Below, one piece after another: positions 34,093-42,824 of a stretch of DNA of 64,000 nucleotides. The notes beneath the pieces are model-generated. The model searched no databases. It was not told the DNA's origin and saw only the letters and a list, made by a program, of their open reading frames with translations. Within the stretch, counting starts at the first letter, position 1; each line of letters opens with the position of its first letter. This stretch comes from an uncultured Bacteroidales bacterium. Lineage in GTDB: Bacteria; Bacteroidota; Bacteroidia; Bacteroidales; Muribaculaceae. The stretch is taken from positions 62,001 through 126,000 of the forward strand of contig UQVH01000001.1 of assembly GCA_900544535.1 (NCBI GenBank). The letters run 5' to 3'. The position numbers and the translations under genes are program-made.

Positions 34093-35562
34093 ATGAAATA
34101 CGGTTTTGACAACGAGAAATATCTCAAAATTCAGTCCGAACACATCAAGGAGCGCATAGCTCAGTTCGGCAACAAGCTTTACCTCGAACTCGGAGGCAAA
34201 CTCTTTGACGACCACCACGCAAGCCGCGTGTTGCCCGGTTTTCAGCCCGACAGTAAACTCCGCATGCTCAGCCAGCTGAGCGACCATGCCGAGATCGTAA
34301 TCGTCATCAGCGCGCTCGACATTGAGAAAAACAAGGTGCGCAACGACCTCGGAATCACTTACGACATGGATGTGCTGCGCCTGCGTCAGGAGTTTCAGAA
34401 CCGCGGTTTCTTAGTCGGTTCGGTAGTCATCACCCACTACAACGGCCAGTCGAGCGCCGACGCTTTCCGTCAGAAGCTGGAGAGGATGGGTATCACTACA
34501 TATTATCACTACACGATCGACGGCTATCCTACCAATGTCGACCTCATCGACTCCGACGAGGGTTTCGGCCGCAACGACTATGTCGAGACCTCGCGTCCGC
34601 TGGTCATCGTGACCGCTCCAGGCCCCGGCAGCGGTAAGATGGCCGTGTGTCTCAGCCAGCTCTACAACGAGCACAAGCGCGGCATCGAGGCCGGATATGC
34701 CAAGTTCGAGACTTTCCCCGTGTGGAGTCTGCCGCTGAAACATCCCGTCAACATAGCCTACGAGGCCGCTACGGCCGACCTCAACGATGTCAACATGATC
34801 GACCCCTTCCACTTGGAGGCCTATGGCAAGACGGCTATCAACTATAACCGCGACATCGAGATCTTCCCGGTGCTCAACGCTCTCTTCGAGGGGATCTACG
34901 GCAAGAATCCCTACAAGTCGCCTACGGATATGGGTGTCAACATGGTGGGCTTCTGCATCAACGATGACGAGGTCTGCTGCGATGCTTCGAAAAACGAGAT
35001 CATCCGCCGCTATTATACGGCTCTCAACCGCTTCGCGCAGGGCGATTCCAACGAGAGCGAGGTCAACAAGATCGCGCTGCTGTTCAAGCAGGCGAAGATT
35101 GATACTTCCTACCGACGCCCGATCAAGGCCGCCAAGGAGCGCGCCGAACGCAGCGGAGTGCCCTGTTCGGCCATCGAGCTTGCCGACGGCACCATCATTA
35201 CGGCTGAGACCAGTGCTCTGCTCGGTCCGAGTGCGGCGCTGATACTCAATGCCGTGAAGCATCTTGCGGGTATCGACCATTCGGTCAAGTTGATCCCGCA
35301 GGACATGATCGAGCCGATTCAGAACACCAAGATCAACTATCTGCGCAGCCACAATCCGCGTCTCCACACCGACGAGGTGCTCGTGGCGCTTTCGGTGCTG
35401 AGCACTCACGACGAGAACTGCCGCCGCGCTCTCGAAAAGCTCCCGGAGCTCAACGGCTGTCAGGTGCATTCCACCGTGATGCTCGGCGAGGTCGACCACA
35501 AGATTTTCAAGAAACTCGGCGTAGGCCTCACCTGCGATCCGCAGAAGAAAGTAAAGGGCTGA
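34093..35562 (+). CDS. DUF1846 family protein
   Basis: A 489-residue cytoplasmic protein of DUF1846. Family-like segments are MKYGFDNEKYLKIQSEHIKE, YLELGGKLFDDHHASRVLPG, a P-loop-like VTAPGPGSGKMAVCL near 175-190, and VNMVGFCINDDEVCCDASK. Members are widespread in Firmicutes and Bacteroidetes and their function is not settled. Length is normal. Confidence 0.92.
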   Translation: MKYGFDNEKYLKIQSEHIKERIAQFGNKLYLELGGKLFDDHHASRVLPGFQPDSKLRMLSQLSDHAEIVIVISALDIEKNKVRNDLGITYDMDVLRLRQEFQNRGFLVGSVVITHYNGQSSADAFRQKLERMGITTYYHYTIDGYPTNVDLIDSDEGFGRNDYVETSRPLVIVTAPGPGSGKMAVCLSQLYNEHKRGIEAGYAKFETFPVWSLPLKHPVNIAYEAATADLNDVNMIDPFHLEAYGKTAINYNRDIEIFPVLNALFEGIYGKNPYKSPTDMGVNMVGFCINDDEVCCDASKNEIIRRYYTALNRFAQGDSNESEVNKIALLFKQAKIDTSYRRPIKAAKERAERSGVPCSAIELADGTIITAETSALLGPSAALILNAVKHLAGIDHSVKLIPQDMIEPIQNTKINYLRSHNPRLHTDEVLVALSVLSTHDENCRRALEKLPELNGCQVHSTVMLGEVDHKIFKKLGVGLTCDPQKKVKG

Positions 35563-35930
35563 TTCCGCATCGCGGTTTGTCCCGAAAATAAATAGCGCCG
35601 TAGGAGCGGAACAAATCTGTCAATGTTTCGCACCTACGGCGCTTTGATATAGGCTATTTTGCGTTTTAACCACAGCAGCGGGCGCCGTAGGTGTCCGCTG
35701 CTGTGGTTACACGGGTCTGTCCCAAAAAAGCTCCGTAGGAGTAAAACTGCGGGATGGAAATATGCAACCACGAGGGCAGAGAGATTCTGCGATCGTGGCT
35801 GCATGATATAAGCTCCAAAAGCCCCCGTTTTTGAGCAGTCTGTTGTCTTATTATGAGATTTTGTATTTGTCGCATTCTCAGTCCGACTTTCCCAAGCCGG
35901 TCCGGAGTGCTTTTGGAGTGATGTATAATA
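35563..35930. other. Gene-free gap with palindromic repeats
   Basis: No gene is seen. The first half holds two palindromic repeats (35594-35644 and 35668-35708) and a single CTCCGTAGGAG half-copy near 35731. The second half shows nothing recognisable. Confidence 0.7.
35594..35708. repeat. Variant copies of the GTAGGAG palindrome family
   Basis: An inverted pair AGCGCCGTAGGAGCGGAAC / GTTTCGCACCTACGGCGCT (35594-35644). It is followed by AACCACAGCAGCGG and its exact complement (35668-35681, 35695-35708). Both are variants of parts of the 240-bp element at 100-341: the inner hairpin and the ACCACAGCTGCGG arm. Confidence 0.7.
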
Positions 35931-36134
35931 TTATTGCTCGCAGATTTGGTCAGGGGCTATGGCATTGAGGCTGTCGAGTTTTTCAAAAGCATCAATAAGC
36001 TCAGAATTGTAGATTACTTCCGGTTCGGGGACGGACTCGACGTAGTGGATGTCGGGGTTGAAGGTGTTGTCTTCTGAGCAGGAGGCGAGGGTCATGGTCG
36101 CGAAGACGGCTGAGAGAATAAAGAGTTTTTTCAT
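35931..36134 (-). CDS. Small lipoprotein, N-terminus like the glycine-rich lipoprotein at 56 kb
   Basis: A 67-residue protein: MKKLFILSAVFATMTLASC is a lipoprotein signal with Cys19, followed by SEDN. The mature part is acidic and ends in a helix (LIDAFEKLDSLNAIAPDQIC). The lipobox, the (S/E/D)DN after it and the L-x-x-L-x-(S/T)-LN helix resemble the first ~60 residues of the 391-residue protein at 56013. It may be a free-standing or truncated relative. The 5' end may be structured (see the inverted repeat at 36134-36208). Confidence 0.65.
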   Translation of the reverse strand: MKKLFILSAVFATMTLASCSEDNTFNPDIHYVESVPEPEVIYNSELIDAFEKLDSLNAIAPDQICEQ

Positions 36135-36208
36135 TGCATCGAAATTTATAAAGTTATTGATTCGTGAATTTTCGGATCAGATGGAAACCGTTATTGATTT
36201 CGATGCAA
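36134..36208 (-). promoter_or_regulatory. Inverted repeat spanning the 5' leader of the small lipoprotein gene
   Basis: TTGCATCGAAAT (36134-36145, just before the start codon) and its exact complement (36197-36208) are 51 bp apart. On the minus strand TAACTTTG at 36206-36213 could serve as -7 element. The two ends of the leader RNA could therefore pair and hide the start codon. Confidence 0.4.
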
Positions 36209-36361
36209 AGTTATGGCTGTTTTGTGGCTCAGCCGCTATTCTTTTTGTGTTTTAATTCTTCTTTTTGTAATTGCAACTACTTGTAAATAAGCGCTTATTT
36301 TGTTAAAATAATCCCGCGATTCTTTTTCCGCCCGTTTTGTTGTTCTTTTGTGACTTTAAGG

Positions 36362-36568
36362 TTAAAACCAAGTCCATTTTTCTTCAAGAAGCCATGCTAA
36401 AAAAGCCTCTTCCATCCAGCAGACGATTGTGAACAGCAACAGAAACAGCGGATAGCGGACAATCCGTCTCGGAAATCTATTCCGCACGTGCGAATTGATC
36501 CGTTCTGTCAAAAAGACGTAGACAGGCGCTGTGAATATGGCCATTCTTATGAATACGTATTCGTCCAT
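36362..36568 (-). CDS. Small membrane protein
   Basis: A 68-residue protein with two hydrophobic segments (FIRMAIFTAPVYVFL and YPLFLLLFTIVCWMEEAFLA). It starts 8 nt after the stop of the membrane-anchored regulator gene, so it is probably in the same transcript. No family is recognised. Confidence 0.55.
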   Translation of the reverse strand: MDEYVFIRMAIFTAPVYVFLTERINSHVRNRFPRRIVRYPLFLLLFTIVCWMEEAFLAWLLEEKWTWF

Positions 36569-36576
36569 CGCTTTTG

Positions 36577-37329
36577 TTAGAGGTAACTGAGATATTTGGT
36601 ACGGGCGGTTTCGCTGTCGAGCTTTTTGATTTTTGCCTTCAGGCGCGACTTGCGGTTGTAGACCGCGTCGAGTTTTTCCTCTTTCAGAAACACGGATATG
36701 GCCGAGGTGGAGAATCCGAGTGTCGAGAAGAGAAAGAGACGATAGTCGGCGGGTTTCAGGGACGGAAGGTCGGTCCTGAATTCGGCTATAAGCCCTGACT
36801 GGTATTTGTCGACGGTCTGTTCCAGCTCCCGGATCGTTTCATCGGAGGAGAAGCGGTCAACCATCGCGATGACTTCCTCCGAGACTTTCCGTCTGCTTTG
36901 TGACGACGAATTGGCATAGTAGTCGCGGCATTTTTCGTCGATGCCCTTGTATTCTTTGGTCAGAAGTTCGTGGAGCAGACGGCTTAGGTGTTCGTTCTGG
37001 CGGTCTTTGACGTTGACAAGCTCCCGGACGTTCTCGCCGATATTGAAGTAGTGATCTTCTCTGAGTTTTCGGGTGCGTCTGTCATATATCTTCCAGGCAA
37101 TCAGGGTTATGACATTGATGACTTCGACTACTGCCGCGATGCGTTTCATCACGCGCGTGTGTTTGAGCCGCGCTTCGCTGAGATGCTCCCTCAGTTCCGG
37201 CGCCTCCATTGTCATTTCCTCGGAAGTCAGAGGGTGGGGCAGATCGCTTATGAAGAAATATATTATAGTGACCACAGTTATGATGGCCACAATTGTGATT
37301 GTAAATTGATTGGTCCTATATTTTGCCAT
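36577..37329 (-). CDS. Membrane-anchored regulator with C-terminal helix-turn-helix
   Basis: A 250-residue protein starting MAKYRTNQFTITIVAIITVV. It has an N-terminal membrane segment (8-27), a second one at about 66-83, and a helical middle. The C-terminal ~75 residues (LPSLKPADYRLFLFSTLGFS, AISVFLKEEKLDAVYNRKSR) resemble the LuxR-like DNA-binding domain at the end of many Bacteroidetes membrane regulators. It has no sensory TPR or Y_Y_Y part, so the signal is unknown. The start at 37329 fits the promoter at 37360-37390. Confidence 0.75.
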   Translation of the reverse strand: MAKYRTNQFTITIVAIITVVTIIYFFISDLPHPLTSEEMTMEAPELREHLSEARLKHTRVMKRIAAVVEVINVITLIAWKIYDRRTRKLREDHYFNIGENVRELVNVKDRQNEHLSRLLHELLTKEYKGIDEKCRDYYANSSSQSRRKVSEEVIAMVDRFSSDETIRELEQTVDKYQSGLIAEFRTDLPSLKPADYRLFLFSTLGFSTSAISVFLKEEKLDAVYNRKSRLKAKIKKLDSETARTKYLSYL

Positions 37330-37359
37330 TACTGTGACAGTCCTTTTGCAAATCTGTTG

Positions 37360-37390
37360 CAAAGGTAACGGATTTTAAGTATTTGACAAA
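37360..37390 (-). promoter_or_regulatory. Promoter of the membrane-anchored regulator
   Basis: On the minus strand TTTG (37387-37390), 19 bp, TACCTTTG (37360-37367). Full consensus, 30 bp before the ATG. Confidence 0.75.
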
Positions 37391-37447
37391 ATATGGTTAA
37401 TAATTGATTTAAAACAGTCTTGATTTGTGAGTGTTTTTAAATAATTT

Positions 37448-37774
37448 CTAACTCTCCGCTTCTGTCTTGTTCTTGCGTTTCGGGTTGGCGGGGAACCAGC
37501 CGCGGGCCACGCGCTTCTGCTGCTCGAAAACCTCGCCGATGGTCCAGAACGAGGAGAAGGAGAACACGCCTAAGAGCGATGACCAGAAGACGTCGCTGAC
37601 AATTATCGAGCCCGCGATGCCCGCGATGCCGAGCAGGAGAAACCACCACCAGCAGCCGGTGCCGAAGTGGTATTCGCATTTTATAGTGACGGGATGGAAG
37701 ATTCCGATGATCAGGAAGGTGCAGACTCCGATGGCGAGTCCGAGGATGTGGTGGTCGGCCAGAAATTCGGTCAT
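37448..37774 (-). CDS. DUF4491 membrane protein
   Basis: A 108-residue membrane protein of DUF4491. Family features include HHILGLAIGVCTFLIIGIFH, HPVTIKCEYHFG, GCWWWFLLLGI and FWTIGEVFEQQKRVARGWFP. It has three membrane segments and a basic C-terminus. Function unknown. Confidence 0.88.
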   Translation of the reverse strand: MTEFLADHHILGLAIGVCTFLIIGIFHPVTIKCEYHFGTGCWWWFLLLGIAGIAGSIIVSDVFWSSLLGVFSFSSFWTIGEVFEQQKRVARGWFPANPKRKNKTEAES

Positions 37775-37849
37775 TGGGACTATTTATGGATTTTTGCGGG
37801 TTTTGATTTATGGATTGTGGAGTTTGGGGATATATCTCTAATAAGCGCT

Positions 37850-38380
37850 TCAGGGGGCGTTTTGTTCGGCTGAGGGAGAGGGCGGAGGCGCGAGGATGCA
37901 GCTGCGGACGGTGCAGGTGACGTCGTAGGGGGTGACGTTGGCCGTGCGCGGGCGCCGCGAATGGCGGTAATAGAATGAGTTCTGAGTGTCCCACGACGGG
38001 AACTGGATGCGGCGCGTGGCGGCTGCGGGAATGTCGGCCCGCATCCGGCGCGTGGCCTCGTGGAGGGTGCGGCCTTGCAGGTCGCGATAGGTCAGGGTGA
38101 TCTCAAGGGCGATGATGTCGCGGTCGAGACGGTTGCTGACGAAGAGGCTTTCGACCCGCGAGCCGAGGGGCTTGTCGTAGCCGGAGAGACGCACGGTCTC
38201 AGGCGCCGGAGAGGGGATGGTGTCAAAGACGGCCGCAGCGCTGTCAGGCTTCTCCACAGTTGCCCCGCGGGTGCTTCCGGCCACAGGGCGCAGTTTGCCG
38301 CGCAGGGTCCTGTCGGCTCTGAGCGGAAGGGCCGTGAGAAGCAGCAGGAGGAGGATCGTGACTATCGGGAGGTGTTTCAT
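37850..38380 (-). CDS. Secreted protein of unknown function
   Basis: A 176-residue protein with a signal peptide (MKHLPIVTILLLLLLTALPL). A Pro/Ser linker and a beta-rich domain follow (LSGYDKPLGSRVESLFVSNR, IALEITLTYRDLQGRTLHEA). The phrase SGYDKPLGSR echoes TGYDNPDSIATR of the next protein upstream, which suggests a shared motif in neighbouring genes. No family is recognised. Confidence 0.75.
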   Translation of the reverse strand: MKHLPIVTILLLLLLTALPLRADRTLRGKLRPVAGSTRGATVEKPDSAAAVFDTIPSPAPETVRLSGYDKPLGSRVESLFVSNRLDRDIIALEITLTYRDLQGRTLHEATRRMRADIPAAATRRIQFPSWDTQNSFYYRHSRRPRTANVTPYDVTCTVRSCILAPPPSPSAEQNAP

Positions 38381-38443
38381 CTGTGGGAGCGGAGGGTGGT
38401 GGGGCGGTGGTGTTTATGGAGATGATCCGGTGGGGAGGGGCGG

Positions 38444-39085
38444 TCAGAGATAGCGCGGTTCTGGAGGGACGGCGGGCTGAGGAAACACTCTCAGGCATCC
38501 CTGGATGGCTCCCGGACTCTTTTCACGGCGGGTGAAGAGATAGCGGTACATGTAGGGGAGCAGTCTCCACCAGTTGAAGCGCAGCGATGATCCGTAGTCG
38601 CTGATCGAAAGGCGGCTGTCTTCGTCGGTCAGCGTCAGGGTGAAGCTCTTGGGCGAGGTCAGAGCGGTGCCGCTGTCAAGGCGAGAGGTGTAGATGCGGG
38701 CGTCGTAAACTCCGCGTTTGGCCGTTGGGGTCAGATAGCCCATGACGGTGCCGGGGCGCAGGGCCATGTCGGCGGCGCGGACGATGACCATGCGGTAGAC
38801 GGTCGCTTCGGCCTCGTATTCCCCTGGGGTTCTGTCGGTCTGCCGCTCGATGGCCATGAGCGAGCCTTCGGAAGCGAAGCGCCAGAGACCTTCGACGGCG
38901 TGGAGAGGCAGTTCGCCGAGACGGGTCGCGATGCTGTCTGGGTTGTCGTAGCCGGTGATGGTCTGCGAGCGGTCAGGAACGTTTTTGAGTACGCTTTTCT
39001 CAATCCCTTTGGCCGCTGCGGGTAGGGCCGGGAGACAGAGGATGAGCGCTAAGAGAACGGCAATGAGAGCGAGTGTTGGCTTCAC
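38444..39085 (-). CDS. Secreted protein of unknown function
   Basis: A 213-residue protein with a signal peptide (first ~25 residues, ending ALPAAAKG). The mature part has a W-containing motif (AVEGLWRFASEGSLMAIERQ) and a C-terminal SSLRFNWWRLLPYMYRYLFT. Similar proteins with a 'W.....G..m.i' core occur in Bacteroidales, but I cannot name the family. It is preceded by the DUF3078 gene, 41 nt away. Confidence 0.78.
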   Translation of the reverse strand: MKPTLALIAVLLALILCLPALPAAAKGIEKSVLKNVPDRSQTITGYDNPDSIATRLGELPLHAVEGLWRFASEGSLMAIERQTDRTPGEYEAEATVYRMVIVRAADMALRPGTVMGYLTPTAKRGVYDARIYTSRLDSGTALTSPKSFTLTLTDEDSRLSISDYGSSLRFNWWRLLPYMYRYLFTRREKSPGAIQGCLRVFPQPAVPPEPRYL

Positions 39086-39126
39086 GGGAGGAGAGAGTTA
39101 TGAGGTCTGAGTGATGGGGGGCGGCG

Positions 39127-40536
39127 TCAGATGGTGGCAAACTTGTAGGAGAAGCCGAACGAAAGGATTTCCTTGAACTGGAATTTATGCCAGTCGGGGT
39201 CGTCGCAGGCGGGTGTCGACGAGTCGTAGCGCATGTGCACGTAAATCTGTGTGCTCAGGAAGCGGTTGATGTTGAACATGAAAGTGTTTTCCCAGTCGCC
39301 GTAGGCATACTCGTAGTCCGAGAAGACGAAGAGTCGCGAGCGCATACTGATGTTGTCGCTGATCTTCCAGGTGATTTTACCCTCGGCGCTCGAACCGTAT
39401 TCGCTGACGGTGTGTTTGCCGGGATCGATGCCGAAAGAGGTTTCGTTCATGCGCTTGTTGAAGCAGGTCTTCATGTTCCAGGAGAAGGGCGAGATGGAGG
39501 CGTCGAGCGTGAAGGTTTTCTTCGGGTTGGCATAGTTGTAGGTCATACCGACGCCGACGTTAAGTTCGCCTGGCGACATGAAGGCGCCTTTCAGGTCGTG
39601 GGTATTCGGCTTGTAATTTTTGAAAAACTGTGTCTTGAAGGAGATGTTGGTCGAGTAGTACCACCGCTTCGATGCCTTGTAGCCCAGGAGAGTGTTGATC
39701 TGGAAGAGATCTTCCGACACGGAATAGTCGCGCAGATCGTCGTTCGGAGCATCGTTGAGTCCGAGTTTGTACTGGAATGTCGACTCGAAGAGCAGTTTTT
39801 TGTGGAAGGCAGGGTTGAGCTTGACGTTGTAGTAGAGGTTGACAAGCATGTTGAGGTTCTTGTTGCCGCCCTGATACCAATTGGGCGAGATATAGGCCTG
39901 GGAGAACTGCACGGAGCCGTTGAAAGTCTTGAGCCAGTGGCGTTTGTAGAACTGCGCTTCGAGTTTCTGCTCAGGAGCTTTCTCAGGGATGATCTCGGCG
40001 ATGACGATCTTGGCGGTTGTAGGATCGACCTTGGCTTCGAATTTTTTCGGAGGCTCAGGGAGGGAGGCTTCGTCGTAGACCACGAGGTAGGGTGTGCGGA
40101 CCACCATCGCCTGGCGGGCGTGGCGGATGAGGTCGTTGTGGTAGAAGTCGGTCATCAGCCAGCCGAATGTCTGCGGATCAAGCTCTTTTTCGGTTTCTGA
40201 CAGCGGGGTCTGCACCCGGATGGTGTCGAGAAACTGAAACGAACTGAATACGACGGGGCGGAAATAGTAACCGGGCAGCGGACGCGTGACGATTTCCGTC
40301 ACTGAGGTGTCGGCCTGAAGACCGCTGCCGGGAGCGAGACTGTCGGAGGCCGGAGCCAGAAGCTGCAACATGTCGGCCGGATTGTCCGGGTTGAGTTCGG
40401 TGATCGTATAGTTATAGATTTCAGAACGTGTGTAGGGCGTGCCGAACAGCGAGAGTTCGGGTACGTTGACAACGGCGCTCTGGGCTATGGCGCCGGTTCC
40501 GACAAGAATACCTGCAAAAATTGACCTGATGTTCAT
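39127..40536 (-). CDS. DUF3078 outer-membrane protein
   Basis: A 469-residue protein starting MNIRSIFAGILVGTGAIAQS (signal peptide). The C-terminal half is a beta-barrel-like DUF3078 domain with alternating strands (FSQAYISPNWYQGGNKNLNM, LFESTFQYKLGLNDAPNDDL). It ends in SFGFSYKFATI, a plausible outer-membrane insertion signal. The N-terminal third is a separate soluble region. An in-frame ATG at 40578 is rejected because it precedes the signal peptide. A -7-like TAATTTTG lies at 40593-40600 on this strand. Confidence 0.88.
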   Translation of the reverse strand: MNIRSIFAGILVGTGAIAQSAVVNVPELSLFGTPYTRSEIYNYTITELNPDNPADMLQLLAPASDSLAPGSGLQADTSVTEIVTRPLPGYYFRPVVFSSFQFLDTIRVQTPLSETEKELDPQTFGWLMTDFYHNDLIRHARQAMVVRTPYLVVYDEASLPEPPKKFEAKVDPTTAKIVIAEIIPEKAPEQKLEAQFYKRHWLKTFNGSVQFSQAYISPNWYQGGNKNLNMLVNLYYNVKLNPAFHKKLLFESTFQYKLGLNDAPNDDLRDYSVSEDLFQINTLLGYKASKRWYYSTNISFKTQFFKNYKPNTHDLKGAFMSPGELNVGVGMTYNYANPKKTFTLDASISPFSWNMKTCFNKRMNETSFGIDPGKHTVSEYGSSAEGKITWKISDNISMRSRLFVFSDYEYAYGDWENTFMFNINRFLSTQIYVHMRYDSSTPACDDPDWHKFQFKEILSFGFSYKFATI

Positions 40537-40722
40537 AATGACCGGTTGTGGAGGGGGATGGCATGATTTGTGTGCCATCCGCTAATTATCTGCAAAATTA
40601 GCAAAAAAATCAGAAAAAGTGAAGCGCGTGTCAAACAACCTCTTAAAAAGACGGCAACGCCATGTCCGGAAGGGGCGGACATAGCGTTGCTGTGTGTATG
40701 TGATATAACCTGATTGCCGTAA

Positions 40723-42129
40723 TCAGAAAGAGTAGCTGACGCCGAGCGAGGGGATGAAGGCGTGGAGCTTGTAGTCGGCCTTGAAAGTGCCTGTCGGGCT
40801 GAAGCCGAGGGCCTCGATCTGCTGCTGGGTCATGCCTGCGGCAGTGAGCTTTTTGGTCATCTGGGCGCCGAGGAGGTCGGCATATTCGCAGGAGGCGTTG
40901 TCAACACCCAGACCGGCCACATACATGAAGCCGAGGTCGATCGAAAGACGCGGGATCGGGCGGAACGAAAGACCCACGGTGGGTTCCACTTTGGTCATGC
41001 CCGGAGTTTCGGGGTTGTAGTAGTGCTTGTTGACGGGCGATGTGTCGACCATCAGTCCGGCGCGGACGTCGAAGCGGTCGGTGACTGCAAATTCTGCTCC
41101 CAACGAGTAGCACCATGAGTTTTTATATTTTTTCTCGATGTGCTGGTCATAGTCTGTGAGTTGCTCGCTGAGGAATTCGATGTCGAGCTGCTTGTAGGTG
41201 CGCCATCCGGTCAGACGGGCGTCGAAAGCGAGGGTCAGACGGTCAATGGGCTTGTAGGATGCGCCGAATCCCAGCACCCATGGGCAGGGCATTTCAGCCT
41301 TGAAATTGGCCTCGTTGAGCAGGTCGAGGCTTTCGCCGAGGAGCGACTGCGAGAGGGCGTTGGCATATTTCACGGACGCGTCGCCGGCCTTGACTTTCAT
41401 CGGCATACGCGAGCGGAATGATGCGCCGACGGTCCAGCGGTCGGTGATGTCATACATGGCGCCGACGTTGAAGCCCACGGTCATCTCGGCTTTGCCGGTA
41501 AGGTTGACCGATGCGGGAGTGGTGTTGCCGAACGCGGGAGTTCCGGCGGGAAGCTGTCCGAGCATCGTGAGGGCCTGGATTGTGCGGTCTGTGGTTGCGG
41601 CTGTCACAAGACCTTTGTTGAGGTCCACACTGCCCCAGGAGATCATGGCTCCGGCTCCGACCGAGAGTTTCGGGGTGATGGCCCAGGCGATGGTGGGCTG
41701 GATGGTGAAGACCTTGAGATCGACGTTCTGATTGAGCACGGCGCCGGGCCAGTTGTCGGTCCAGTTGATTGACGAGCCGTAGGGGGTGTAGAACGAGATG
41801 CCGGCTTTGAGATTGTCGTAGATCGAGAATGCGGCGTGGACACCGATAGGCGTCGAAATTCCGTTGTCGGTTTCATAGTCCTTGCCGTCGATAGTAGCCG
41901 TGGCGGTCGGCATGATTCCGGTGATCGACCCTGAGAGGTCGAGGGTTTTGTCCATGAATCCTAAACCCGCGGGATTGAAAAACATGCTTTCGGCACCGAG
42001 TTTGAGCGCTACTCCCGTATGACCCATGCCGATTTGCTTGGCTGACAGAGTGTTGATCTGATAACCTTCGGCCCCGGCCGTGGCGCAGACAGCGGCGACG
42101 GCGAGAGCGGAAATTATATATTTCTTCAT
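40723..42129 (-). CDS. OmpP1/FadL/TodX-family outer-membrane transporter
   Basis: A 468-residue beta-barrel protein with a signal peptide (MKKYIISALAVAAVCATAGA). The mature N-terminus (EGYQINTLSAKQIGMGHTGV) and FFNPAGLGFM form the conserved plug region of FadL proteins, near residues 20-62. It ends HAFIPSLGVSYSF, with the terminal Phe typical of barrels. It should carry hydrophobic compounds across the outer membrane. The start at 42129 agrees with the promoter. Confidence 0.93.
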   Translation of the reverse strand: MKKYIISALAVAAVCATAGAEGYQINTLSAKQIGMGHTGVALKLGAESMFFNPAGLGFMDKTLDLSGSITGIMPTATATIDGKDYETDNGISTPIGVHAAFSIYDNLKAGISFYTPYGSSINWTDNWPGAVLNQNVDLKVFTIQPTIAWAITPKLSVGAGAMISWGSVDLNKGLVTAATTDRTIQALTMLGQLPAGTPAFGNTTPASVNLTGKAEMTVGFNVGAMYDITDRWTVGASFRSRMPMKVKAGDASVKYANALSQSLLGESLDLLNEANFKAEMPCPWVLGFGASYKPIDRLTLAFDARLTGWRTYKQLDIEFLSEQLTDYDQHIEKKYKNSWCYSLGAEFAVTDRFDVRAGLMVDTSPVNKHYYNPETPGMTKVEPTVGLSFRPIPRLSIDLGFMYVAGLGVDNASCEYADLLGAQMTKKLTAAGMTQQQIEALGFSPTGTFKADYKLHAFIPSLGVSYSF

Positions 42130-42173
42130 AAACGCTTGTTTAAAAACGGAAAATCGTTGTTCAAAATCGGGCG

Positions 42174-42205
42174 CAAAGGTAGTCCTAAGCCCCGACACCC
42201 CCAAA
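42174..42205 (-). promoter_or_regulatory. Promoter of the FadL-type gene
   Basis: On the minus strand TTTG (42202-42205), 20 bp, TACCTTTG (42174-42181). Full consensus, 44 bp before the ATG. Confidence 0.75.
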
Positions 42206-42398
42206 GAAATGCACACTATTTAACAATAAAATTAACCCAAAACACCTTTTAATTGTTCTGATTTTCCACTAAACTCAGCCCCAAACCCACCACAGCGCCT
42301 ATATTGCATACTTCCCACCCGAATGTGCATTAACACCTCCGCACAACAATTAACAAAATGAAACCGATCGGTAAGGGAAATAATAAAAAAGTCAGATT

Positions 42399-42824
42399 TC
42401 ATTCAGGGCATATCGCATGTTTTCGATCCAATATGCAAAGATGAAAAAACTGCTTTTCTCTGAAACCGTGAACGCGGATTTCTTGATCGACCCTTAGCTC
42501 GAACATTTTTATATCGGAGGAAAGATTTTTGATAAAATCCACTTTCTTATATTTATTTCGCGGGACAATTGTATATGCCATTCCACGCTTATCCTTCCCT
42601 TTGCTTGCGGTGTCGAAAATCTGGCGCCATGTCATTTCATGTAGCTTTTTGTTAAAGTCCCAGAATTTAGCCAATTCCTTCTTCTGCCAATCGGAAAAAC
42701 ATTCCTCTTTGTATTGAATGTATTTTAATGTCAGGATGACACATTCCTTGTCCCAGTCAGGTTCCACAGGTTTGTCTGCTTTGAGGACCGGCGAACCTTT
42801 TGGTTTTTTAAGTTTGGGACTCAT
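42399..42824 (-). CDS. Candidate toxin partner of a Panacea-domain antitoxin
   Basis: A 141-residue protein. After a basic N-terminus it has helices rich in Trp and Lys (FSDWQKKELAKFWDFNKKLH, MTWRQIFDTASKGKDKRGMA). It ends FELRVDQEIRVHGFREKQFF then HLCILDRKHAICPE; the R.HGF...F....LDR.H pattern suggests a compact nucleic-acid-binding fold. I do not recognise the family. Its ATG overlaps the stop of the Panacea gene (4 nt), the layout of a two-gene toxin-antitoxin system. The toxin role is inferred from that pairing. Confidence 0.7.
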   Translation of the reverse strand: MSPKLKKPKGSPVLKADKPVEPDWDKECVILTLKYIQYKEECFSDWQKKELAKFWDFNKKLHEMTWRQIFDTASKGKDKRGMAYTIVPRNKYKKVDFIKNLSSDIKMFELRVDQEIRVHGFREKQFFHLCILDRKHAICPE

